Of a DNA stretch of 40,559 nucleotides, positions 33,615 through 40,422 are shown one piece after another (the stretch's first letter is position 1; each line of letters starts with the position of its first letter). Origin of the DNA: a virus; IMG/VR virus record IMGVR_UViG_3300031920_000219, positions 1 through 40,559 of that record. One strand, written 5' to 3'. The translations under genes and the position numbers were made by a program. Under the pieces are notes generated by a model. That model saw only the letters and a list, made by a program, of their open reading frames with translations, did not search any database and was not told the DNA's origin.

Positions 33615-35124
33615 TAAGAAAAAAATAGAGTTGGAAGAGAAATTAAGTAAATTATCTGAAAAAGAAAAAGATGAGTTTGCTACTGCTGTGGCTGTAAAAT
33701 ATGGTATGACACTTCCCAACGGGAAAAAAATTATATTCACTAATGAACAATATGAGGGTATTGAAAAAATACGAGCATGGTTGGAAACTAATCATCAATT
33801 TTTCACACTTTCAGGGTATGCCGGAACAGGTAAATCCACAATAATTAAAAAAATAATTGATGGGTTTTGGGGTAATCTTGTTGTTTCAGCACCTACCCAT
33901 AAAGCGAAAAAGGTTATAATGTGGACCACCGGACAGGATGGTATAACATTACATTCTCTTTTGGGTCTTCGTCCCGATCTTGACCTTGAAGCGTTTAATC
34001 CAAACGATCCGACATTTAATCCAATTGCTCCACCAACTATGGAGAAATTTAGATTAGTCATTATAGATGAGGCATCTATGATTAATGAAGAATTGTTTGA
34101 AATGTTGAAAAATGAAGCATCTAAATTTCATAAAGTTAAGATAATTTTCATGGGTGATTCTGCACAGATTCCACCTGTACATGAAAAAGCAAGTGCTGTG
34201 TTTCAATCAGATATGACTATAAAACATGAACTTGTGAAAGTAATGCGACAAGCAGATGGTAATCCACTGTTTCCTTTTTATGATAAATTGAGAAATAATC
34301 TCAATGATCCATATGGTGGGTTTAGTAGAGAAACTAATTTAAATGATAAAGGAGAGGGTGTTATCTTCACAAATGATAAGAAATTATTTAGAGAAAATCT
34401 AATTGATAAATTTACCTCAGATGAATTTATTGAGGATTATGATTTTGCTAAATTAATTGCATGGCGTAATGTAACAGTTATGTTGTCTAATCATATAATT
34501 AGGGATGTTATTTATGGTAAGGATGTTAATATATTAGAAATCGGTGATGTACTTATGGGATATAGAAGTATTCGCCATGATCAACTTTTTATTAATATTA
34601 TTGAAAATTCATGTGATTATCGAATTATAAAAATAAGTGAAAGACTTGAAAATGAGTATAATATTTTCGGTTATAATATTAAAATGCAGGAGATGATGAA
34701 TAATGGTAAATATCACACCATTGAAATATTTATTATTGATCATTCTGATGTAGATAATCTTCATGTATATGCTGAAATCCAAGATGCGCTTAAAATAATA
34801 GCCAAAGCATCCAGAAGAGGTAGTGCTGAAAGCAGAAGAAATTGGAAAAAATATTATGGATTCAGACGAAAAAATATATTGATGGTTACCATTAAGACAT
34901 TTAAAGATGGTTCTACCAGAATGTATGGTGATGTGATTGCTAAAGATATTGATTATGGTTATGCAATTACCTGTCATAAAGCACAGGGTTCAACATATGA
35001 ACACGTTTTCATCTTAGAAGATGATATATCAGCTAACCCGGTTACAAGGGAACGTAATCAAATTAAATACGTTGCCTTAACTCGACCATCCAAAACAGCA
35101 ACAGTATTAACTAATCTACCTTAA
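33607..35124 (+). CDS. Dda/RecD-like SF1 DNA helicase
   Basis: A 505-residue SF1B helicase. Motif I is SGYAGTGKST (69-78), Ia VVSAPTHKAKK, II VIIDEASM, III IFMGDSAQIPPV, IV-like VMRQADGNPL, V YAITCHKAQGSTYEHVFI, and VI KYVALTRPSK. The plan matches T4 Dda, which unwinds DNA 5'-3' during origin firing and protein displacement. A ~45-residue N-terminal charged helix precedes motif I. All motifs are intact. It is coupled to the upstream gene by an 8-base overlap. Confidence 0.92.
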   Translation: MSDKKKIELEEKLSKLSEKEKDEFATAVAVKYGMTLPNGKKIIFTNEQYEGIEKIRAWLETNHQFFTLSGYAGTGKSTIIKKIIDGFWGNLVVSAPTHKAKKVIMWTTGQDGITLHSLLGLRPDLDLEAFNPNDPTFNPIAPPTMEKFRLVIIDEASMINEELFEMLKNEASKFHKVKIIFMGDSAQIPPVHEKASAVFQSDMTIKHELVKVMRQADGNPLFPFYDKLRNNLNDPYGGFSRETNLNDKGEGVIFTNDKKLFRENLIDKFTSDEFIEDYDFAKLIAWRNVTVMLSNHIIRDVIYGKDVNILEIGDVLMGYRSIRHDQLFINIIENSCDYRIIKISERLENEYNIFGYNIKMQEMMNNGKYHTIEIFIIDHSDVDNLHVYAEIQDALKIIAKASRRGSAESRRNWKKYYGFRRKNILMVTIKTFKDGSTRMYGDVIAKDIDYGYAITCHKAQGSTYEHVFILEDDISANPVTRERNQIKYVALTRPSKTATVLTNLP

Positions 35125-35131
35125 TTCAATC

Positions 35132-35641
35132 ATGGAAAAAAATAAAATAAAAGATTTTTTAATATCGTTATCAAATAAAATTGATGATGATAATATTGAA
35201 CTTTATAAGAAGATCATTGAAGGTTCAGAAATTAAACACTTTGATGGTCCTGAAGAGTTTTTCTATGCGGTTATATATCCTTGGGAAAATTTTATAACAG
35301 GATTTTTAAACAATGAAATAAGTCTAAATAGAGATGTTGTTTTTATTTACGAAAATTCACAATATATTGATAGAAGTTTTTCAAATTTATTTGAAAAGTT
35401 TGAAGGTAGTGCTTGTTCATCAGATAAATCGAGAACAATAATAAAAAGGTTATTACATTTTTATTTAACCGGGGATAAAATTGAGTTTGATTATAGTGCT
35501 GAATATACCTATCACTTACCTACAGAGATATTTAAGACCCATGATGTTATTGTTTTATTTTATGAGGGGTTAAAGAGTCTATTATATGGTAATAATGAAA
35601 AATATTTAAAAGCGTTGGAAACATTAAATTTAGTAAAATGA
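35132..35641 (+). CDS. Hypothetical protein partnered with ABC ATPase
   Basis: A 169-residue, acidic, mostly helical protein without a recognised motif, overlapping the downstream ATPase gene by 4 bases (ATGA). Such strict coupling suggests that it works with the ATPase. Confidence 0.5.
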   Translation: MEKNKIKDFLISLSNKIDDDNIELYKKIIEGSEIKHFDGPEEFFYAVIYPWENFITGFLNNEISLNRDVVFIYENSQYIDRSFSNLFEKFEGSACSSDKSRTIIKRLLHFYLTGDKIEFDYSAEYTYHLPTEIFKTHDVIVLFYEGLKSLLYGNNEKYLKALETLNLVK

Positions 35642-36402
35642 TTGATAGTATAAAATTTAAGGAAGTTGTAGACTTTCCAGTTAGTAGAGAAGATCATTAT
35701 AGATTTCCTGTTAAACATATAACACCAGATAATTGGAGTAGGAATAAAGAACCTTATGATGTGTTTGAACTATTCCCAAAAGGAATGACTATTAAATTAA
35801 AACTAATTAATGTTATTGTTGGTGATAATGGTAGTGGTAAATCTACATTTTTAGATGTAATTAAAGGGTATATTGGTAAACCACCTGATGATTCATTTTC
35901 TTCATTTAATATGGATGATCTTACTGATGAAGAGCGTGAAGAAAATGAAACTAAAGAACGTATTAAAAGATCATCAATAACAATAAAATCTAAAGAACCA
36001 ATATCATATAAAAATCTTGTGGTTTTTAATGCTGAAAAAGATAATCCAGCAGTTGCAATACCAAAAATGTTAAATCCGGATAGTAAAGATTTTCCGGGTT
36101 TAGTGAATCAGTTGTTTTGTAGTCATGAAGACAGTCATGGTGAGAGTTTAATTCCAATATTAGATTTGTTACTAACTAAAGTCCATGATTGTGTTATTTG
36201 TATGGATGAACCTGAAACTGCACTTAGTTTAAAAAATCAAATTAGAATTACTAATCTAATTAAAGAATCTGTAGAAAAACGAAATACTCAAATAATTATC
36301 TGCACACATTCTTTAGTTATTATTCAAATGTTTGAAGATTTATATGATATGGATGCACGTACTTGGGTAAAAAGTATTGATTATATTAAATCAATAATGT
36401 AA
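35638..36402 (+). CDS. ABC-type (AAA_15/21-like) ATPase, last phage gene
   Basis: A 254-residue ATPase with Walker A VGDNGSGKST (61-70), Walker B VICMDEPETALS (~186-197), and the H-loop IIICTHSLVII. The coiled-coil or insertion region is short, so it resembles soluble ABC ATPases of the AAA_15/AAA_21 group found in phages and defence systems (for example OLD- or RloC-like) rather than a transporter. A partner nuclease is not obvious. It is the last gene before the cassette array, whose first site starts 42 bases after its stop. Confidence 0.8.
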   Translation: MIDSIKFKEVVDFPVSREDHYRFPVKHITPDNWSRNKEPYDVFELFPKGMTIKLKLINVIVGDNGSGKSTFLDVIKGYIGKPPDDSFSSFNMDDLTDEEREENETKERIKRSSITIKSKEPISYKNLVVFNAEKDNPAVAIPKMLNPDSKDFPGLVNQLFCSHEDSHGESLIPILDLLLTKVHDCVICMDEPETALSLKNQIRITNLIKESVEKRNTQIIICTHSLVIIQMFEDLYDMDARTWVKSIDYIKSIM

Positions 36403-36444
36403 AAAAGTTTTGTGATACTAGCAATGAGGTAGTGTTTAATTATT

Positions 36445-36572
36445 TATAACGGTGTGGCTATTAATGCTAACGGATTAACTGCACAAAATTACAAATATGA
36501 GACAAAGTAAATTAATATTATAACCCTACGGATAAGCACGACACCGCTATTATTTATGAGCCGTTGTTATGC
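36445..36572 (+). repeat. attC-like site A
   Basis: Left TATAACGG; right GTTATGC (36566-36572). Best stem is GGCTATTAAT against ATTATTTATGAGCC, with spacers GGTGT and GTT. It also holds a second left-type motif, TATTAATGCTAACGG (36459-36473), 15 bases identical to the left arm of site D; the site may be a composite. It lies at the phage/array junction. Confidence 0.7.
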
Positions 36573-36588
36573 CCCGAATACTAAAATT

Positions 36589-37005
36589 ATGAGTGATTAC
36601 GTACACAACAAGGTAGTTAGATTGCCTTTTCCGAACGAAATTGTTAACAGATTTAATGCTGATGATGCTTATGATTGTGAAAAACAATTAAAAGAACTAT
36701 TGGGCGAACTTTGGGATAATAGCAAAAAGAATAGTTTTAAACTAGAATGCACTGATGATGGTTATTATATAGATTGGGTTTATTACTCAACTTATGGCGA
36801 GGAATCGGGAGATTTTGGAAATATTAGAATGCTTACACAAAGGGAGCTTCATGTGATAAAGCCATATTTTGATAAGCTTAAAGTTGATTACAAAGATGAA
36901 GATTTAAGAGTAGTTGATTACTGCTATTATAATTGTTGTGAAGCTCCCGATTATTACGAAATAAAAACGGCTGATGATGCTGAGTTGTTCGTTAATGGGG
37001 TATAA
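36589..37005 (+). CDS. Cassette 1: hypothetical protein
   Basis: Start chosen at 36589 (MSDYVHNKVVRLPF). The frame is also open from an ATG at 36556 inside attC site A, which would add 11 residues. The 138-residue protein is acidic and contains many Tyr and Cys (YCYYNCCEAPDYYEI). No family recognised. Its stop TAA is part of the TATAACG of site B, so gene end and recombination site overlap. Confidence 0.65.
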   Translation: MSDYVHNKVVRLPFPNEIVNRFNADDAYDCEKQLKELLGELWDNSKKNSFKLECTDDGYYIDWVYYSTYGEESGDFGNIRMLTQRELHVIKPYFDKLKVDYKDEDLRVVDYCYYNCCEAPDYYEIKTADDAELFVNGV

Positions 37006-37130
37006 CGTTTTGTGTATGAAATCGAAACGGGAACTGTAACAAAAGTGAATTAAATACGTATAATATAAAAATAACCAATAAAGTTAGTAAATAGAACGAA
37101 AGTAGTTTTGTTTTATACACTTTGTTATAA
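37001..37130 (+). repeat. attC-like site B
   Basis: Left TATAAC-GTTTT-GTGTATG..., right ...ATACAC-TTT-GTTATAA. After the unpaired spacer, GTGTAT pairs perfectly with ATACAC and pairing continues for about 10 more bases with one conserved G/T position. Length is 130 bp with a long loop. Confidence 0.88.
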
Positions 37131-37141
37131 ACTGTTGAATT

Positions 37142-37417
37142 ATGGGCAAGAAATTTAAGTTTGAAGAATCAATCAGAGTAAGAGTAAAAACATCTGATGA
37201 TTGGCATCCTAATCATAAAGGTGATTTAGTAGAAGTGTCTTATTTAGGGAAGTTGCCTGATGGTAACAGTAGAGTTTGTGTTTGGGGTGCTGATGATTTA
37301 GGTATGGAATATGACGTGAAAGATAAGGGATTGGCAAGAAAAATGTTTAGAAAATTAAAAGATAAAGATAATATAACAAAAGCAGAATTAATATCATTGG
37401 GGTTTGTATATGCTTAA
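37142..37417 (+). CDS. Cassette 2: hypothetical protein
   Basis: A 91-residue protein with a likely small beta-barrel in the first 60 residues (SIRVRVKTSDDWHPNH, GDLVEVSYLGKLPDG, SRVCVWGADDLGMEYDV) and a basic helical end. The pattern could be SH3-like, but no family is recognised. ATG lies 12 bases after R' of site B; the stop lies 5 bases before site C. Confidence 0.65.
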   Translation: MGKKFKFEESIRVRVKTSDDWHPNHKGDLVEVSYLGKLPDGNSRVCVWGADDLGMEYDVKDKGLARKMFRKLKDKDNITKAELISLGFVYA

Positions 37418-37422
37418 TGTTT

Positions 37423-37476
37423 TATAACGGTTAGTATAAGACCCGTTTTTTCTATGGGTTTTATACATTGTTAGTA
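37423..37476 (+). repeat. attC-like site C (short form)
   Basis: A compact 54-bp site. Left TATAAC-GGTTA-GTATAAGACCCG, right TGGGTTTTATAC-ATT-GTTAGTA. GTATAA-ACCC pairs with GGGT-TTATAC, with the conserved G/T position. Its size equals the shortest classical attC sites. Confidence 0.9.
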
Positions 37477-37511
37477 TTAGTACGGAATATTAATAACTAA
37501 ATATAATAAAT

Positions 37512-37691
37512 ATGAAAATTTACAAAATTGAATGCGAGTGGGAAATGCCATTAGCACAAGGAACTTTTAAGACAAGAGAAAAAGCACAAAAGGCTATTGA
37601 TAATGAAGAATGGGAAGATTACACAGAACACACTTTAGAAGAAGTACAAGAGGATGGTATGGTTAGTATTGTTGAAATAGACGTAAAGTAG
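37512..37691 (+). CDS. Cassette 3: small acidic protein
   Basis: A 59-residue protein (MKIYKIECEWEMPLAQGTFK at the start), highly acidic in its second half (NEEWEDYTEHTLEEVQEDGM). Its beta-helix-beta-like order recalls tiny single-domain proteins common in gene cassettes. It sits alone between sites C and D. No family recognised. Confidence 0.6.
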   Translation: MKIYKIECEWEMPLAQGTFKTREKAQKAIDNEEWEDYTEHTLEEVQEDGMVSIVEIDVK

Positions 37692-37698
37692 TATTAAT

Positions 37699-37816
37699 GC
37701 TAACGGTTCGTGTAAGAACCGTTTTTAAACTGAATTAAATGATTAGATAAAATAAATTATAAACCAACAAAGGTGATTAGAACCACAAACAAAATGGTTT
37801 TTACACTTTGTTATAA
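37699..37816 (+). repeat. attC-like site D
   Basis: Left GCTAAC-GGTTC-GTGTAAGAACCG, right TGGTTTTTACAC-TTT-GTTATAA. GTGTAA-AACC pairs with GGTT-TTACAC. Length 118 bp. Confidence 0.9.
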
Positions 37817-37827
37817 AATGTTAAAAT

Positions 37828-38037
37828 ATGGAAACAATAAAATTGAAAGACACAGAAAAAGTAGAGTATTTAATTAAAAAGAGAGATGATAAAATTGAAC
37901 ATTTAAGTGAATTACTTAAAATTAATGACGAAAAATCACAATCAATTTTTAATGAAATTATTACTTTAAATAAACAATTAAAATTAGAAGAAGATTTGAT
38001 GATAGTTAAAACACTTACTTCTGTTAATATTTTATAA
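37828..38037 (+). CDS. Cassette 4: small coiled-coil protein
   Basis: A 69-residue helical protein with heptad-like spacing (VEYLIKKRDDKIEHLSELL) and high charge. It is probably a short coiled coil. Its stop TAA forms part of TATAACG of site E. Function unknown. Confidence 0.6.
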   Translation: METIKLKDTEKVEYLIKKRDDKIEHLSELLKINDEKSQSIFNEIITLNKQLKLEEDLMIVKTLTSVNIL

Positions 38038-38161
38038 CGTTAAATATAAGAATAGTAGGCGATTTGAAAACGCTGAACTTCGCAAACAGAATAAAGTTAA
38101 TTAAATGAATATAAACTACCTACACGCAGAAACCGCCTATTATTTTTATATATTGTTAGGG
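38033..38161 (+). repeat. attC-like site E
   Basis: Left TATAAC-GTTAA-ATATAAGAATAGTAGGCG, right CGCCTATTATTTTTATAT-ATT-GTTAGGG. The inner arms match over 18 positions except for two G/T positions. The loop contains a block (38094-38118) that is 24/25 identical to one in site I. Confidence 0.92.
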
Positions 38162-38198
38162 TTTCGTTTTTGTGCGGTGGGGTAAATAACTAAATAAA

Positions 38199-38465
38199 AT
38201 GAAATATTCGAAATTAGAACAAATAGTTAGAGAAGAAGCACATACGCTAAAAGAAAATGCTGGTTACTCAGGAGCTTGGAATGATGGTGGTTCAGCTAAT
38301 TTATTAACAATACTTGACCAATTTAAACAAAGCTTAGTTGTAAAACACGACTTGCGACATTCTGAATATGGACAACTTAATAGTACTGATGTTGGAGAAC
38401 CAGAAGCATTTTTAAGCATAATTGATAAGTATAAGTTAAAAATTGCAAAGGGTATTGAGTTGTAG
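38199..38465 (+). CDS. Cassette 5: hypothetical protein
   Basis: An 88-residue helical protein (MKYSKLEQIVREEAHTLKEN at the start; GYSGAWNDGGSANLLTILDQF in the middle). No recognised domain. The stop lies 18 bases before site F. Confidence 0.6.
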   Translation: MKYSKLEQIVREEAHTLKENAGYSGAWNDGGSANLLTILDQFKQSLVVKHDLRHSEYGQLNSTDVGEPEAFLSIIDKYKLKIAKGIEL

Positions 38466-38483
38466 TGTGCGTTGGTAAATGAA

Positions 38484-38544
38484 GCCTAACGTATGATTGT
38501 ATGATTTCGTTGCTTTTCGCAATGAATTATACAACGTGTTACAT
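38484..38544 (+). repeat. attC-like site F (short form)
   Basis: A 61-bp site. Left GCCTAAC (a perfect RYYYAAC inverse core), then TTGTATGATTTCGTTGC; right GCAATGAATTATACAA-CGT-GTTACAT. TTGTAT...TTGC pairs with GCAA...ATACAA. This is the site closest to classical core sequences on its left side. Confidence 0.9.
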
Positions 38545-38591
38545 GCTTTCTTTTATTTTTTAGGGAGGGTTTTATTTAAAAATTTAATTAT

Positions 38592-39206
38592 ATGAAGATA
38601 CTTAATTTATACGCTGGAATAGGCGGAAACAGAAAGAACTGGAAAGATGCAGATGTAACTGCTATTGAGTACAACCAAGAAATTGCAGATGTATATAAAC
38701 AATTACACCCCAATGATACAGTAATTGTGGCAGATGCACACGAATATTTGGCTAAACATTGGAGAGAGTTTGATTTTATATGGAGTAGCCCACCATGCCA
38801 AAGCCACAGTAAAGTGAGAATGATGGCAAGTAAAGGAGGAAGTTATGATGCTATAATGCCAGATATGACACTATGGGCTGAAATAATATTTTTACAAAAC
38901 TTTACAAAAAACACAGATATTGGTTTTGCTGTTGAAAATGTGAAACCATATTATGAACCATTTGTAAAGCCTACTGTAAAATTAGGTAGGCACTTAATTT
39001 GGAGTAATTTTGATATACCTGAAAATGTGATAAAAGATGGATTGAAGCACAACGAAAGAGGGAGCAGTGATAAAGGTTATTTTGATTTAAGACCTTTTAA
39101 ACTAAAACACAGAAAAGACCAAATAATTAGAAATTGTGCCGACCCTAATATTGGAGAGTATATTTTAAATTGCTTTGAAAAAGCAAAAGAGCGTGGGCAA
39201 AAATAA
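38592..39206 (+). CDS. Cassette 6: compact cytosine-C5 DNA methyltransferase
   Basis: A 204-residue protein. Motif I is NLYAGIGG (5-12), the acidic AdoMet contact is AIEYN (24-28), motif IV WSSPPCQSHS has catalytic C69, motif VI is AVENVKPYY (E115), and motif VIII-like is GRHLIWSNF. It is much shorter than typical ~300-400-residue enzymes, with little room for a target-recognition domain and no clear motif IX/X, as in short phage-type Dcm enzymes. No restriction partner is in the array. It may mask DNA from restriction or act as an orphan methylase. It is the only cassette with a recognised enzyme. Confidence 0.88.
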   Translation: MKILNLYAGIGGNRKNWKDADVTAIEYNQEIADVYKQLHPNDTVIVADAHEYLAKHWREFDFIWSSPPCQSHSKVRMMASKGGSYDAIMPDMTLWAEIIFLQNFTKNTDIGFAVENVKPYYEPFVKPTVKLGRHLIWSNFDIPENVIKDGLKHNERGSSDKGYFDLRPFKLKHRKDQIIRNCADPNIGEYILNCFEKAKERGQK

Positions 39207-39215
39207 AATATTGCA

Positions 39216-39340
39216 TGTAACGCTAAGTATAATAACTGTTGCGACTTTACAAGTAAATAACCTTTAAATTAAACACCAAATGAATAGATTAAAACAAACT
39301 TTAAGTAAGATAAAGCAATGGTTTTTATACATTGTTAGTG
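39216..39340 (+). repeat. attC-like site G
   Basis: Left TGTAAC-GCTAA-GTATAATAACTGTTGC, right GCAATGGTTTTTATAC-ATT-GTTAGTG. GTATAA-AAC...TTGC pairs with GCAA...GTT-TTATAC. The ATG of the following ORF (39280) lies in this site's loop. Confidence 0.88.
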
Positions 39341-39468
39341 GTAGTACTTATGGTAAATGTAAGCACCTTAACAAAAAAGAAGTTTATAGAGATTACCCTG
39401 ATGCTTACATAGAATATGAATGTTTAGATTGTGACGAAAGAATATTTGAAGATATGTACAATAGTTAA
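39280..39468 (+). CDS. Cassette 7: small zinc-knuckle-like protein opening inside attC
   Basis: A 62-residue ORF. The cassette-borne part holds CKHLNKKEVYRDYPDAY and YECLDCDERIFED, i.e. CxxH...CxxC, likely a zinc knuckle. After the recombination point (39334) there is no in-frame ATG, GTG or TTG; translation must begin at ATG 39280 in the loop of site G or at a non-standard codon. The first 18 residues (MNRLKQTLSKIKQWFLYI) are thus encoded by the upstream attC and would change if the cassette moved. Confidence 0.55.
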   Translation: MNRLKQTLSKIKQWFLYIVSGSTYGKCKHLNKKEVYRDYPDAYIEYECLDCDERIFEDMYNS

Positions 39469-39484
39469 TGGTTTTTGTATTACC

Positions 39485-39616
39485 ACTAACGTATATGGTA
39501 TGGTGACGTTGCGACCTTATAACACAAACTTAATTAATAACACAAAAACTTTTAAATTATGAATACAGATAATAAAAATACAGAAACCAAGCAATGCACT
39601 ATACCAAGTGTTATGC
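39485..39616 (+). repeat. attC-like site H
   Basis: Left ACTAAC-GTATA-TGGTATGGTGACGTTGC, right GCAATGCACTATACCA-AGT-GTTATGC. TGGTAT-GTG...TTGC pairs with GCAA...CAC-ATACCA. The R' element contains the likely ATG of the next gene. Confidence 0.9.
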
Positions 39617-39792
39617 ATCGTGCATTACAATGGTGGAAAAACCTACCAGACCACGGTGCAAAAAACACAACTTTTAATGAGTGTAGGTTTGAAACAAAGG
39701 GTGGACTAACTAACGTATACCACTATGGTAAATTTTGCACCGATTTAACAGATGATGAAATAATGAAAATATATGAACTGCATGGTGCATAA
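39613..39792 (+). CDS. Cassette 8: small hypothetical protein
   Basis: Start at ATG 39613, which is the ATG inside the GTTATGC core of site H. The frame is also open from 39559 within the attC loop, adding 18 site-encoded residues. The 59-residue product (MHRALQWWKNLPDHGAKNTT at the start, FCTDLTDDEIMKIYELH near the end) is unrecognised. Its stop TAA is part of CATAACG of site I. Confidence 0.6.
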   Translation: MHRALQWWKNLPDHGAKNTTFNECRFETKGGLTNVYHYGKFCTDLTDDEIMKIYELHGA

Positions 39793-39907
39793 CGGTTTGT
39801 ATATGAAACGATGTGAACTGAGCTAAATTAGAAAGAAATGAAGTTAATTAATTGAATATAAACTAAACAAAAGACCACAAAACATTGTTTTATATACTTT
39901 GTTATGT
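39788..39907 (+). repeat. attC-like site I
   Basis: Left CATAAC-GGTTT-GTATATGAAACGATG, right CATTGTTTTATATAC-TTT-GTTATGT. GTATAT-AAAC-ATG pairs with CAT-GTTT-ATATAC. The loop carries the block shared with site E (39841-39865). Confidence 0.92.
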
Positions 39908-39920
39908 GGCGTTAAATGAT

Positions 39921-40100
39921 ATGGCACGAACTTTTAAATTTATAAAAACAACAAAGAATGGTGTTACGATAAACACAAATACTTGTATGATACAAGATAT
40001 TTTAGAATCAGGTGGTAAGACAAAAGTCTTTATAATTGACCATTGGCGAGAAACTACCTTAACTGAAAAAGAAATACATAAGATACATAATGCCATATAA
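39921..40100 (+). CDS. Cassette 9: small hypothetical protein
   Basis: Start at ATG 39921 (MARTFKFIKTTKNG), 14 bases after site I. The frame is open back to 39885 inside site I, adding 12 site-encoded residues. The 59-residue product has a beta-hairpin-like start, KTKVFIIDHWRETTLTEKEI, and a helical end. It resembles cassette 8 in size and in its ...EKEIHKIHNA / DDEIMKIYEL ending. The stop TAA is inside TATAACG of site J. Confidence 0.6.
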   Translation: MARTFKFIKTTKNGVTINTNTCMIQDILESGGKTKVFIIDHWRETTLTEKEIHKIHNAI

Positions 40101-40189
40101 CGGTTTGTGTATGGTTTGAAAGCCATAGCAATCAACTTTGAATTAATTACCAACCTTAATTGGCTTTTTAACTATACACGTTGTTATAG
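40096..40189 (+). repeat. attC-like site J
   Basis: Left TATAAC-GGTTT-GTGTATGGTTTGAAAGCC, right GGCTTTTTAACTATACAC-GTT-GTTATAG. The arms match over 18 positions with two or three mismatches. Length 94 bp. Confidence 0.92.
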
Positions 40190-40213
40190 CCAGTTATTTT
40201 AAATAAACGAAAA

Positions 40214-40417
40214 ATGAATAAATTACTTTTTAAATTAGAAAGAAACTTCAATGATAATATAACATTGATAACAAACAATCACAAAGATTTAGATGACTAC
40301 TTAAATAAAAACTACGATTGGTATAAGATTGAAGTTAAAGAAGATAGTGTTATAATAAAAGAGTGTGAAGGTTACGAAAACGATATTGCCTTGTTGGAAT
40401 GGGTGAAGCACGTTTAA
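40214..40417 (+). CDS. Cassette 10: small hypothetical protein
   Basis: A 67-residue protein (MNKLLFKLERNFNDNITLIT at the start; WYKIEVKEDSVIIKECEGYE near the end), mixed alpha/beta, acidic. ATG lies 24 bases after site J. The stop lies 5 bases before site K. No family recognised. Confidence 0.6.
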   Translation: MNKLLFKLERNFNDNITLITNNHKDLDDYLNKNYDWYKIEVKEDSVIIKECEGYENDIALLEWVKHV

Positions 40418-40422
40418 TTGGC

